From the NCBI GenBank assembly GCA_000733355.1, contig JNVV01000049.1, positions 152,676-171,335 of the forward strand: a stretch of DNA of 18,660 nt. The letters run 5' to 3'. The notes beneath the pieces were generated by a model. It was not told the origin of the DNA. It was given only the letters and a program-made list of their open reading frames with translations, and did not search any database. This document shows, one piece after another, positions 1-7,906 of the stretch. Origin of the DNA: Falciphora oryzae. Lineage: Eukaryota > Ascomycota > Sordariomycetes > Magnaporthales > Magnaporthaceae. A program made the position numbers and the translations under genes. The first letter of the stretch is position 1. Every line of letters starts with the position of its first letter.

Positions 1-363
1 CCCTCCGGACCTCCTTCACAGGGGGTCTCTCGGGCCCTCCTTATGCTCTGGCCTTCCGGCCGTCCTTCGGCTGTCGTCGGCGCGCCTCCTCCTCCGTGGC
101 GTCCGTCGGGGCCTGCCTTTCGGTTGTTATCGGCACACTGCCTCCTCCGCGGCGTCCGTCGGAGCCGGATGTGTTTCGTCCCTCTTAGGGTTCCGGGCCG
201 GGCTGATCTGCGGGGGCTGATCGGCGCGCGTGTCGTAAAGTTAAACTCTCCTGATCCGCACATCCGTCAGGGCTTGCGCCCCTCCGGCTACCACCCGGAG
301 GCCTCCCTTGTGGTCACCGGTGGCGTCCCCTGCGGCTGCTGGCCATGCTTTTGTGTGGGGTGT
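1..363. repeat. GC-rich segment with an imperfect tandem duplication
   Basis: A pyrimidine-rich, GC-rich stretch with no recognisable protein. Two neighbouring units of about 50 bp, near 64-114 and 115-167, share the order CCTTCGGCTGT / CCTTTCGGTTGT, then a CCTCCTCCGyGG core and GCGTCCGTCGG. They look like diverged copies of one unit. The segment ends abruptly at an AT-rich island. It may be the edge of a dispersed repeat, but no terminal repeats or coding domain are seen. The open frames here are proline/serine/arginine-rich and look non-coding. Confidence 0.45.
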
Positions 364-580
364 TACAAACCACGTTAATATTTATTTTAAAAATGAAAAA
401 ATAAATAAAAAAAAACCTATTTGTATTTTTATTAGTATTTTTATTAGCATTTTTATTAGCATTTTTATTAGCATTTATAATAGGGTTTTTAATAGGTTTT
501 TTAATAGGTTTTTTTTAATAAAAAAAACCCTTTTTTATGTGCACATTTTATACTGTATTTATGCAAATTTATGCATAAAT
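364..580. repeat. AT-rich island with 12-bp tandem repeats
   Basis: Base composition flips from GC-rich to strongly AT-rich at about position 364. Four consecutive copies of ATTTTTATTAG(C/T) occupy 425-472, followed by a looser run of TTTTTAATAGG-type units to about 520 and an A-tract. No gene is present. Such islands in fungal genomes are usually decayed repeats or satellite-like DNA. Confidence 0.75.
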
Positions 581-718
581 GACTTTTTTGGTGACTTTGA
601 AAGTCACTAAAGTCAGTCACAAGTTAGTCACAAAAAGTCAAAGTCAAGTCACCATGGTGACTTTAACTGACTTGATTTTAAAAGTCATGACTTTGACTTT
701 TGACTTTTGACTTTTTTC
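581..718. repeat. TGACTTT/AAAGTCA repeat field with nested palindromes
   Basis: More than ten copies of the words TGACTTT, AGTCAC or AAAGTCA lie on both strands within about 140 bp. Three perfect or near-perfect palindromes are nested in it: GTGACTTT-g-AAAGTCAC at 591-607, AAGTCACC/GGTGACTT around an ATG-CAT centre at 646-663, and AAAGTCATGACTTT at 681-694. A head-to-tail GACTTTT run closes the field at about 689-717. No coding frame is apparent. It could be the subterminal repeat of a DNA transposon or a clustered protein-binding site. Confidence 0.7.
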
Positions 719-1109
719 CGAACCCTGCCTAGAACGTAGTAGCTTTGGTCCCGCTATCCCGCCAGCTTCAGCTTTAGAATGTAACTTTCCGTAGCTGGAG
801 CAGCCATTATGTTTTTTGCCTAGAGATTCCTGCTTAGGCAGCCCATAGAGCTACCCAGAACTTCAAGCGCCCCTCCATTTTCGCGAGCAAGACAGAACAG
901 ATTCAGCCTAATGAAATGTGACAATTAAACACGCGGCGCGACGGGATTCGGCGGGGTTGTGTTGCCCTCGCGTATCACAAGACCGCCCGATCTATATAGT
1001 GGGGAGTGTCCGTTCACGAGCTTCCCGCGCTCAGGTCGTCCCGCCGGCTCTCGCGAACCTTGGCCTGCGCTCGGCGCCCCCTCCGACCCCGTTTGCACCC
1101 AGCGTCACG
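719..1109 (+). promoter_or_regulatory. Upstream region and TATA box of the 1110-1592 gene
   Basis: A TATATA box lies at 993-998, about 112 bp before the ATG at 1110. That is a normal distance for a filamentous ascomycete promoter with a short 5' leader. The rest of the interval (719-990) shows no gene or clear repeat. Confidence 0.5.
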
Positions 1110-1592
1110 ATGCAGACGGCCACGGCGACGACGACGGCCGCGACCACGAACGCTGCCACCACGAGCGCCAAAAACGACTCGCCTCCCACCACACCCGCCG
1201 CGGCGCCGGCGGCCAAGAAGCCGAGCTCCCCACCACCGCCGCCATCGGCTCCCACGGATGTGCAGCGGGACGCGGGCGTGAGCGACGCCGTGTGGGAGCA
1301 GCTGGAACGCGACAAGCAAGCCGCGCGCGAGCGCGAGTCCACGTACCAGCAGCTCGTCAAGGAGGCCCGGGGGGCGGCGGACGGACGCTGCGAGGCAGAC
1401 CGCGAGGCCATGGTGCGCCGGCTGCTCAAGGAGGACGAAAAGCGGCGCAAGGAGGCCGAGGCGCAGGCCCGGCTCAAGAAGTCTGGCAGGTGCCCTGCCG
1501 GGTTCGCGTGGACCAAGCAGGCGGGCGGGTATCGGTGCGCGGGCGGCGGGCACTTTGTGCCGGATGCAGAGGTTGAGCGTTGCGCGTCCTGA
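1110..1592 (+). CDS. Small protein with C-terminal CPxGFxWxK...GGYRCxGGxHFV motif
   Basis: The gene encodes 160 residues and looks intact. The first ATG of the frame is at 1110, with A at -3 and a TATA box about 112 bp upstream. Residues 1-50 are low complexity (Ala/Thr, then Pro/Ser). Residues 52-125 are highly charged and predicted helical or coiled coil. The C-terminus carries a compact motif with C128, F132, W134, Y141, C143, G145-G147 and H148, plus a last cysteine at C158. From memory, this Cys/aromatic signature recurs at the C-terminus of many uncharacterised Pezizomycotina proteins; no function is known to me. Cys pairing or metal binding is possible but unproven. It sits 56 bp before a NACHT-domain remnant on the same strand, so it may once have belonged to an NLR-type locus. 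It has no signal peptide or membrane segment. Confidence 0.65.
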   Translation: MQTATATTTAATTNAATTSAKNDSPPTTPAAAPAAKKPSSPPPPPSAPTDVQRDAGVSDAVWEQLERDKQAARERESTYQQLVKEARGAADGRCEADREAMVRRLLKEDEKRRKEAEAQARLKKSGRCPAGFAWTKQAGGYRCAGGGHFVPDAEVERCAS

Positions 1593-1647
1593 TTAGGTGG
1601 TCTGGGCGTCTGCAGGGAGCGCCCGGCAGGCGTACGACGGTGGCGGC

Positions 1648-1811
1648 AAAAAGCGGTTCGAAGACGGAACCGCCTGGCAAGTCATGTCGAAGGTGCTGAC
1701 GGCCGTGTTGCAAGACGCAGCCTTGGACGGTGCATTCTCGTCATCGATGCCCTCGACGAGTGCCAGGAAGGTTTTATCGAGCTTTTCAGATTCCTTACCA
1801 ACGCAGCTTCT
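1648..1811 (+). pseudogene. Remnant of a fungal NACHT (NLR) ATPase domain, frameshifted
   Basis: Frame 1 (about 1648-1731) reads KKRFEDGTAWQVMSKVLTAV followed by LQDAALDG. This matches the segment that precedes Walker B in fungal NACHT proteins (family pattern ...FEDANAWxxLSxILxxILQDPxL). Frame 3 (1734-1811) continues with ILVIDALDECQEGF and a helix ending FLTN, which is the Walker B motif (hhhhDALDEC). The switch between frames at about 1732 is a frameshift. No Walker A P-loop precedes it, and the expected TSR motif after Walker B is not found. It is therefore a short internal scrap of a nucleotide-dependent signalling NTPase of the kind used in heterokaryon incompatibility. Identification rests on motif recall, not on a search. 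Confidence 0.72.
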
Positions 1812-2944
1812 TTACCCTGTGTTCGGCAGGCAGGCGACCACGGAAACGGATCTCCGGTCTCTATCGTGTGCGTTCCCTTATGTGGCAGTGTGGTTGTTTG
1901 GCGGAAACCAAGCGAAAGCCGCCTTCCTCAACACCCGCAAGAAGGAGAACAAGATGAACCACTCCGGATTTTACAGCACCGGTTACGAGGCTTCCTTCCG
2001 CCGCGGCTCGGAACCGCTTGAGGCGGCACACGAGGTTAGAGCGCGAATTATTGAGAATAAGGGCGCCTTTGACACGGTTACGATTGGCATTGTCGATCCC
2101 TTTAGCCGTGCTCTTTTGCGCCCACCCTCGAGGGGGCCCCCCGACCTCGTTGCCGACCGGATCCAAGAGATGACCGGACGGCACAGGAACCGTTGCCAAG
2201 GCGCGACCGGCCAGACCTCGCCGTCAACCGCCGTCCCTGGTCTTACGTGTCTATCGCCCCCACCCACCGACCTTCAGGTGTCGTCCTCAAGCCAGAGCCT
2301 ACGCCACCGTCAACGCGACAGTTTTTGCGCGGCCGAACGGATCAAAGTCTCGGGAGTATGGCCAAATATCCCTGGCGAATACTTTTTCCATTCCAGCTCC
2401 GACAAAACAAAGGCAAAAACGAGCGAGTCGTCTGGCTCCCAGTGCGTGAACGACAAACAGCCGCTGCTCCCAACTCCGGGCAACAAAGGCGGACTCCCCA
2501 TCGAGCGTCTCTCTTCGGGACGTGGCAGCCTCAGGGGCCCGTCGAGGCCGGCTGCTGTCCGGAATGACCCGGTTTCCCCAGCGGTCACGATAGTCAGAGA
2601 TCCGTCGAAAAGACCCTCCCATACGGACTCTGAGCCATCCGCCGTCGCCTTTCGAACCAGCCATACGCAGGAAACGGCAGGAAACTGTATCACCAGGAGC
2701 ACATTGGTGACGGATGAGCCGCCCAAGTCTGCCACTTATGCGGACGAATATACCGTCGTTGGAGCTAAAGCGGAGGAATCACTACGGGTTGGTTATGACG
2801 GAGAGGCCGGGACGCCGCATGGGACGGACGGGCCGCTGAGCCGTCGTATCATTACTTACGGAAGAACGATGAAACAATCCCTGCTTGAGACATTTCGGCC
2901 TAGTGTACCAAATGGATTCAAAAGGGTAACTTGGATATGTGTAA
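1812..2944. other. Stretch without a recognised gene; open frame of unknown meaning
   Basis: The plus-strand frame that contains the first half of the NACHT scrap stays open from 1597 to 3003, although its start is only a GTG. Two antisense and one other plus frame are also open for over 100 codons, so openness alone is weak evidence in this GC-rich DNA. The translation (Ser/Pro/Arg-rich, with RIIENKGAFDTVTIGIVDPF near 2043-2102) matches no family I recognise. It may be diverged sequence from the same NLR gene or unrelated insertion DNA. Confidence 0.3.
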
Positions 2945-4261
2945 ATGTTCCCGACCGCGCCGGAGAACGGACAGGGGATGCGAGACGGGAAAAAAGAAAC
3001 TAGGAATCTACATCACGCTAGGATGAACGCTTACTGCGAAGGAACCAAGCAGGGATGCGGGAGGTCGATGTACGCCGATATCGAGGAGTCTTACAAAGGC
3101 GAGGCCCGGAACCTGGAGGCAGCGCTGCGCCAGAGCGCGGCGTTCGCCGCCCAGTCGGACCCAGGCACAAACTCTCCTCGCCCGCACTCAAACGGGGGAA
3201 ATCATGGCCAGGCGGGCTCCGCCTCGGCCCAGCCGACAGGCAACGCCCTCTCCGCAACATCGACGGCCGGGTCAGACGGGGCTGTGGGCCGGTCGGTTGC
3301 TGGGGACCGGAACTGGCAGGTGACGGGGAGACCGGCGTTTAACGCCGAAAGACGGTACCTCCTACTCTGCATCGAGGGCTTCCAGAACCTCGAGCTCGCT
3401 CATATTGACGTGCTCGACGGAAGCAACGACGAAATTGTATTCCAAAGTATGCGCGAGGCGTACGCGCACATCCGGTTAGGGAGGAGCAAGCGGCGGCGTT
3501 TCCACGAACACACGCCAAAGCTGGCGAAGAGTCTGAGGCTGTTCTTGGACTGGCTGTACACGGGCGTCCAGGGCGCCATGGCAAGATTTCTCGACGCACG
3601 TCGCTTGAAATGGCTTGTCTGGTCCATCGAGGATATCGTATTCTCCATCCCGCAAAAGCCAACTTCGTTCAAGTACGGGTGCTACCTATTGTTAAAAGTT
3701 TGATATTGGTGGTAACTGACGTGCCCGTTTTTAAACCCTTCCTTCCAGTTTGACCTCCGACCGTTCAAGATGGAAGCCTACCCACACATCCACCCAAGGG
3801 TACCCTGCCTACCACCGTTGGAGGAGGTCCTGCAGCGCAACTACTTTTTACCAGTTTTATCCGGTAAGCGAAAACAACATTCAAGCATTGTGGGTGAAGA
3901 ACCTGCACATGCTGTTCGAGCCGGGACGCCACTTTGACGTCTACTGGTCGAGGCAGTTTCCCAAAAAGCTGAGGACGATTCTGGAGTATCCACCACGCGA
4001 TTTCAGCAGTAACAGCAGCGGCAGCAACGGAAGCGACCTTGGAATAGTAACCGGATGGGGCATCAAATTGTCGACGGCTTCAACTGGTCTGGCTTCCTAA
4101 TGCTCGTTGGATTCTGCCTCGTCTTAATCCTCGCATCTACACTAAGCTATTCCATTATCCGCGGGGACACGCCTAGGGGATTCACAATTGGGGCGTGCTT
4201 GCTTACTGTTTTGGCGATCGGTGTCAGTATTGCTATGCATCCGGTGCCTGGATTTAGGTAG
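2945..4261 (+). pseudogene. Decayed gene for a fungal protein ending in two membrane helices
   Basis: Frame 2 opens at ATG 2945 (alternative ATG 3024) and encodes a linker then a conserved-looking block (RRYLLLCIEGFQNLELAHID at about 3352 on, FQSMREAYAHIRL, PKLAKSLRLFLDWLYTG). A likely intron at 3698-3748 (GTTTGA donor, CTGAC branch, CCAG acceptor) joins it to FDLRPFKMEAYPHIHPRVPC. The frame then breaks twice. A GT...AG stretch of only 22 nt at 3864-3885 must be skipped to reach ALWVKNLHMLFEPGRHFDVYW. About one nucleotide is missing near 4055-4065, where VTGWG must shift into QIVDGFNWSGF. The C-terminus holds two hydrophobic helices separated by a short RGDTPRGF loop. The order of YLLLCI, FR/MREAY, PHIHPRVP, WG-IVDGFNW and two helices recalls a widespread uncharacterised membrane module of Sordariomycetes. 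Its function is unknown to me. Confidence 0.6.
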
Positions 4262-4601
4262 ATAGAAGAACTGTGCCGCCAAGCAGCCCCAAAGGATGGT
4301 CCCTGAAGATAGGCACCGAGGCCGAGCCGCAAGTTTTTGCACCCATTTTCGTTTTTGTCCAGGGATGCAGGTTTACTTCCAGTCAGGCAGACACAGTTTT
4401 AATTATCCAATTCCCGGTGTACAAACCAGCCCCACGTTTACCAATCCTTTCCTTTCCCTTTACCTTTGCCTTTTCCTTTACCTTCCTCCTCCTGTTCCCG
4501 TTTCCCTTCCTTCCCCTTATCCCTTTCCTCCTCCCCGGCCAGGTCGGGGCACGAATTTGCTAACCTCCGATGTGCCTAGAAGGAACCAAGCCAACTGCCC
4601 G
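4262..4601. repeat. Intergenic region with a 90-bp polypyrimidine tract
   Basis: Positions 4445-4536 on the plus strand are almost entirely C and T, built of CCTTT/CCTTCC-like words. The rest of this interval contains no gene. It lies between the 3' ends of two convergent relic genes, so it would fall in their downstream regions. Polypyrimidine/polypurine tracts can form triplex DNA, but nothing more specific is seen. Confidence 0.7.
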
Positions 4602-6347
4602 TCACCGAAGCGCGGAGCGCATGTCGATACCGGCGTTCTCGTACTTGGGAAGCGGACTGAAGCGGCGGGCTGACTGGTCGTACTGGATCCATTTGCCCTT
4701 CTCGGCGATGCGGCAGGCGAGCTAGAGAATCCGCTCCCGTCGGTGGTCCCCGAAAGAGGGGGTCTCGAACATGCGCTCATCGTCCTCTGACTTGTCGACC
4801 TTGAAGTGCTCCGCAGGGAACGCATGCTCCGTCCAAACCAAGCCGCGAAAAGCCCAGTCCTCGGGCAGGGGCTTCGTTGGAGTCTTGGGGAACTCGGTCG
4901 ACTCGTACGTCTCGGGGTGCTCGAAATCGGGGATGAAGGAGTTGAGCGAAAGGGTAAGCAAGTGCCAGGGGAAGGTCGATTCAAGGCGGCTCATGGCGGG
5001 ATCGAGGCTAGACATGGCGTAAATAAGAAAAAGTCGCGCATAAAGGTACGAGAGGATATTCAGGTCACCCAGGCGCGCCATGACGATCAGGTCAGTATCC
5101 TCGGCGAATTTGACTGCCTGCTGCACCCTAAGCGGCCACTCGATCTCCTCGTCGGTAGCACCTTCCATGGTGGTGTTTGTAGCCACATCTTCCGGGCGCG
5201 ATGCCGCGATCGCCTTCATCAGGATATTATTAACATTGCCATAGCCAAAAATCGCTGCGATATTAGAAAGTGCGATTTAATAGCCCGGCTCCAGCCACTT
5301 CCGAGTGCTCCTTGCGATGGTAAGGTCGAAATTGTCAAGGAACTCCTTACGCGCGTCTTCGAGGAAATTCTCGTTTTTGTTCGTAAAAAAGACGCCGTAA
5401 ACCTGGATAAATGCGCGGTTAATCGGGAAAAGCTTGCTCTGGGCGCCAGACATGACGGGCTCGAAAAGGGTGAGGATACTGTCCCTAGCGCTCTTGAAGG
5501 GGATGGCTACAGTCAAACTCTTAAGGTAGTAAAACAGCTGGGCTACGACGTCTGGTCTGGCGAGGATCGCCAGGTGGTGGTGCAACCTGCCAGTCGTGGG
5601 CGCCTTATCGCTCGCTTTAGAATACCAGCTGCGGGAAACCGCGGTCCAAACGTTCCTGTCATGGACGTCGTCGTCCTTAATGACCATACTAAGGAGGCGG
5701 CTGTCAGTTACGATGTATGCGGGCGCATCGGGGACGCCATTTATGGCACATACCGATAGCACGAGAGATCTCCCAGGCATTCGATCCAGGTGTCCTTAAA
5801 GGCAGGCACCGTCTTATAAAGCAAGGCCTTCATGCTGTAGGCAAGATATATGAAACTGAGCATATACTCCGACGAGCCCGGCAAGCGATGGTGGAGCAAC
5901 TCGAGGAAACTATGGATGCCGTAGCGCCACATCCGTGCCGGCATGGCGTACTTGGACGCAAGGCGCCGAAAGGCGGGCCCAGCAAAGGGGTACTGCGAGG
6001 CGAGGAAAAAATCTGTCGAATGCAAGTGTCAACCGAGCACAGGAGGCACAAAAGGAGGGGACAGACGTACCATGGTGTTCATGCAGAAACGCTCCATGCA
6101 GAGATATCAGGGCTTGCCACTGATCGTCGGTCAACTTGGGCGATTCCTGATGATCGTTCAAAGAAGTCTGAGTAGTATCGACTTTTATGCAACGAGATTC
6201 GACCATTACGAGTTTGCCGTTGGTATGCCAAGGCCATGTCAGCATGGGCCGGGTGTTTCCACGTGAGGAGTCCCTGCTGAGGCCCAAGTCGGGGACTTCA
6301 TCGTCAGGTTCTGGGCCTGCGACGCAGCTATCGTGGTGAGGGCCCAT
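4602..6347 (-). pseudogene. Est1-type DNA/RNA-binding-domain protein, two in-frame stops
   Basis: Exons at 6347-6071, 6012-5754 and 5688-4602 give a 541-codon frame (540 residues plus the final TGA). Both introns are canonical: 6070-6013 (GTACGT...TTGAC...CAG, 58 bp) and 5753-5689 (GTATGT...CTGAC...TTAG, 65 bp). The protein matches from memory the Pezizomycotina family annotated as Est1-like or Est1-type DNA/RNA-binding domain, an alpha-helical TPR-like fold. Landmarks are DDQWQALISLHGAFLHEHHD, FFLASQYP...ALRRLASKY-like, ARMWRYGIHSFLELLHHRLP, WYSKASDKAPTTGRLHHHLA, NILMKAIAASRPEDV, LPEDWAFRGLVWTEH and ACRIAEKGKWIQYD. The frame is otherwise continuous but has TAA at 5277-5279 (after WLEPGY) and TAG at 4722-4724 (family position usually W). 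Both fit CpA to TpA changes. The N-terminal residues upstream of LVMVESRCIKVD are uncertain. In known relatives the fold binds RNA or telomerase/NMD partners; the role of this fungal subfamily is not established. Confidence 0.8.
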
Positions 6348-6409
6348 GACGGCGTCCGCTTCCCGGCTGCCGAGGCCGGGGACGACACCCCGTTTGACGA
6401 GAACAAGAC

Positions 6410-6438
6410 TAAAGAGGAGGAGGAAGAAGAAGAAGACG
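6410..6438 (+). repeat. GAG/GAA trinucleotide-rich microsatellite
   Basis: A purine run of GAG, GAA and AAG triplets at the junction between the head-to-head Est1-type and CHAT relics. It may mark the point where the CHAT gene lost its 5' part. Confidence 0.55.
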
Positions 6439-6439
6439 G

Positions 6440-7210
6440 AATTGAGGACCGCGCCGCGACCGAGCCTCCCCCGACAAGCATACGCCATTGCCAAAACAAC
6501 CCTTGGCTTAATTCCCTTGTTAACACCCCGTTCTCTGCAAAACTCAGACAAGCGGCACCTCCTCTCCGCTGCCGTTGGATTGTCATCGGACGCGGCAGCC
6601 ATTGCTCTTCATGCCAGCAGAGGCACTGCTGCTTCCATCGAACTGCTTGAAACCGGCCGTGGTGTCATCGCGGGAACCTTCTTCGAGCAATCCGACTTTG
6701 CCGCTCTCGAACGCGAGCATCCCGACCTGGCGCGTTCTTTCGTCGACCTGCGGGATCAACTGGACACGCCGGCCCCAGGACGCTCCCTTGCTACATCCGA
6801 GCACCACGCTGCGGCTGCCGAGACGGAAGGCGGTCGGCGTCGCGAGGCAGGTCCCCTGCTCGCGGTCTGCTTGAGACAATCCGTTCTAAGCCCGGTTTCG
6901 GGCGGTTCCTCCTCTCCGCGTCTGAAGCCGATATGCTGGAGGCTGCACGGCCCGACCGTCGTCCTGAACGTCAGTTCGTATCGCTGCGATGCCTTGGTCA
7001 TTAAGCAATCCGGCATCCGGCTGCTGGAGCTGCCACACCTCTCCCGAAACGCCCTCAACGACCATGCCCGGGAACTTAAATCTCTCGATACGCTTGGATG
7101 GCTCTGGGATGTCATCGTCTGTCCCGTTCTTAATTCCGTAGGCTTTACTGGGCCTCCGTCGGACAGTCAGTAGCCGCACGTGTGGTGGATTCCTACTGAC
7201 AGCTTCACGT
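6440..7210 (+). pseudogene. Truncated TPR-CHAT protein fragment
   Basis: Frame 1 starts in the last TPR-like helices before a CHAT domain (IPLLTPRSLQNSDKRHLLSA, ASIELLETGRGVIAG, DFAALEREHPDLARSFVDLR). It then shifts to frame 0 at about 6858 (RGLLETIRSKPGFGRFLLSA) and returns to frame 1 at about 6945 (GPTVVLNVSSYRCDALVI, LEWLWDVI-type helix, GFTGPPSDSQ). A TAG at 7171-7173 replaces the usual W before PHVWWIPTDSF. CHAT domains are caspase-like cysteine peptidases (clan CD) found in fungi mainly after long TPR arrays. The match ends near 7210, before the region where the family has its catalytic His and Cys, and the upstream TPR array is missing. This is therefore a dead internal piece, identified by motif recall. 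Confidence 0.82.
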
Positions 7211-7906
7211 TTGAAACTCGCATCCAAATTTCTCATGGGACCCAACGAAGCGATCTATGAACAACAGGTCAAGGAGCTCTTCCCGATGCTGCTGGGAGGA
7301 CCTGCTTTGGTCTGGTGGGACAACGAAATGCCACCCTTCGTGCAGGGACAATAGATGATCGTCTCGTTAGGGGCTTGCCTGGAAGTACACGCGGCTCGAA
7401 GTCTTGGCTGCCGGATCCGAGAGGGACTTTGGCTAAGTGATGTCATTTCCAGAACACGTTCCCCAAGTCGTCTAATGACAGCCCGAACGTGTTCGTTTTC
7501 GACAGCACCATTTTCCCGGGTCCTCGAGTTCTGCTCAAACTGCCAGTCCGACCGCGGCAAGGGTCGTATGTTGGAAAATCACCCTCGGGCTTGTGTAGCG
7601 TCGTTCATCTGATCTTTCTTTGCCGGAAAGTCGTAACTACTCCCTCAGCCAGTGGTCTGTGCACTGCCGCCAGAACTCACTTCCGGGCCAAAGCGTGAAA
7701 CCTAGTCGCTATTTTCGTTATCAGCGGGCTGGTGATTATACCCAAGTGGGTAAGTAATCGCACATGTGACAGGAGTCCAGGCTTCCCGGCTGTACGCTCC
7801 TTTGACGGCCTTTTCTAAAGACTCCTCATAATCCCAAAACGAACCTCCCTTCGACTGTGAACCAATCTTATTGTCAATGCTGTTGAATTATCCATTCCGC
7901 TCCCTA
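7211..7906. other. Stretch without a convincing gene
   Basis: A short plus-strand frame at 7235-7354 reads ELFPMLLGGPALVWWDNEMP. This faintly resembles a retrotransposon gag core (hydrophobic helix followed by a WW pair), but too little is present to call. A second frame (about 7452-7698) is Ser/Pro/Arg-rich and unrecognised. The last 200 bp form the 3' flank of the glutathione transferase gene on the minus strand. Confidence 0.3.

Noticed and set aside
43..610. Open frames of about 100 codons at the left end
   Set aside because: They are low-complexity and cross the GC/AT boundary, and the second merely translates the tandem repeats; no domain or start context supports them.
918..1109. Upstream extension of the small Cys-motif protein to a GTG start at 918
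   Set aside because: Nuclear fungal genes rarely start at GTG, and the extension would cover the TATA box at 993-998; the ATG at 1110 has a good context.
1014..1553. Long antisense frames across the Cys-motif gene
   Set aside because: Arg/Ala-rich shadows of a GC-rich gene with no recognisable motif.
5910..6602. Extending the Est1-type gene upstream to 6602
   Set aside because: Positions 6440-6602 clearly encode the CHAT fragment on the opposite strand; the minus frame there is its shadow, so 6347 is the furthest reasonable start.
7235..7354. Gag-like fragment of a retrotransposon
   Set aside because: Only a short hydrophobic stretch and a WW pair support it; there is no zinc knuckle, protease, reverse transcriptase or LTR nearby.
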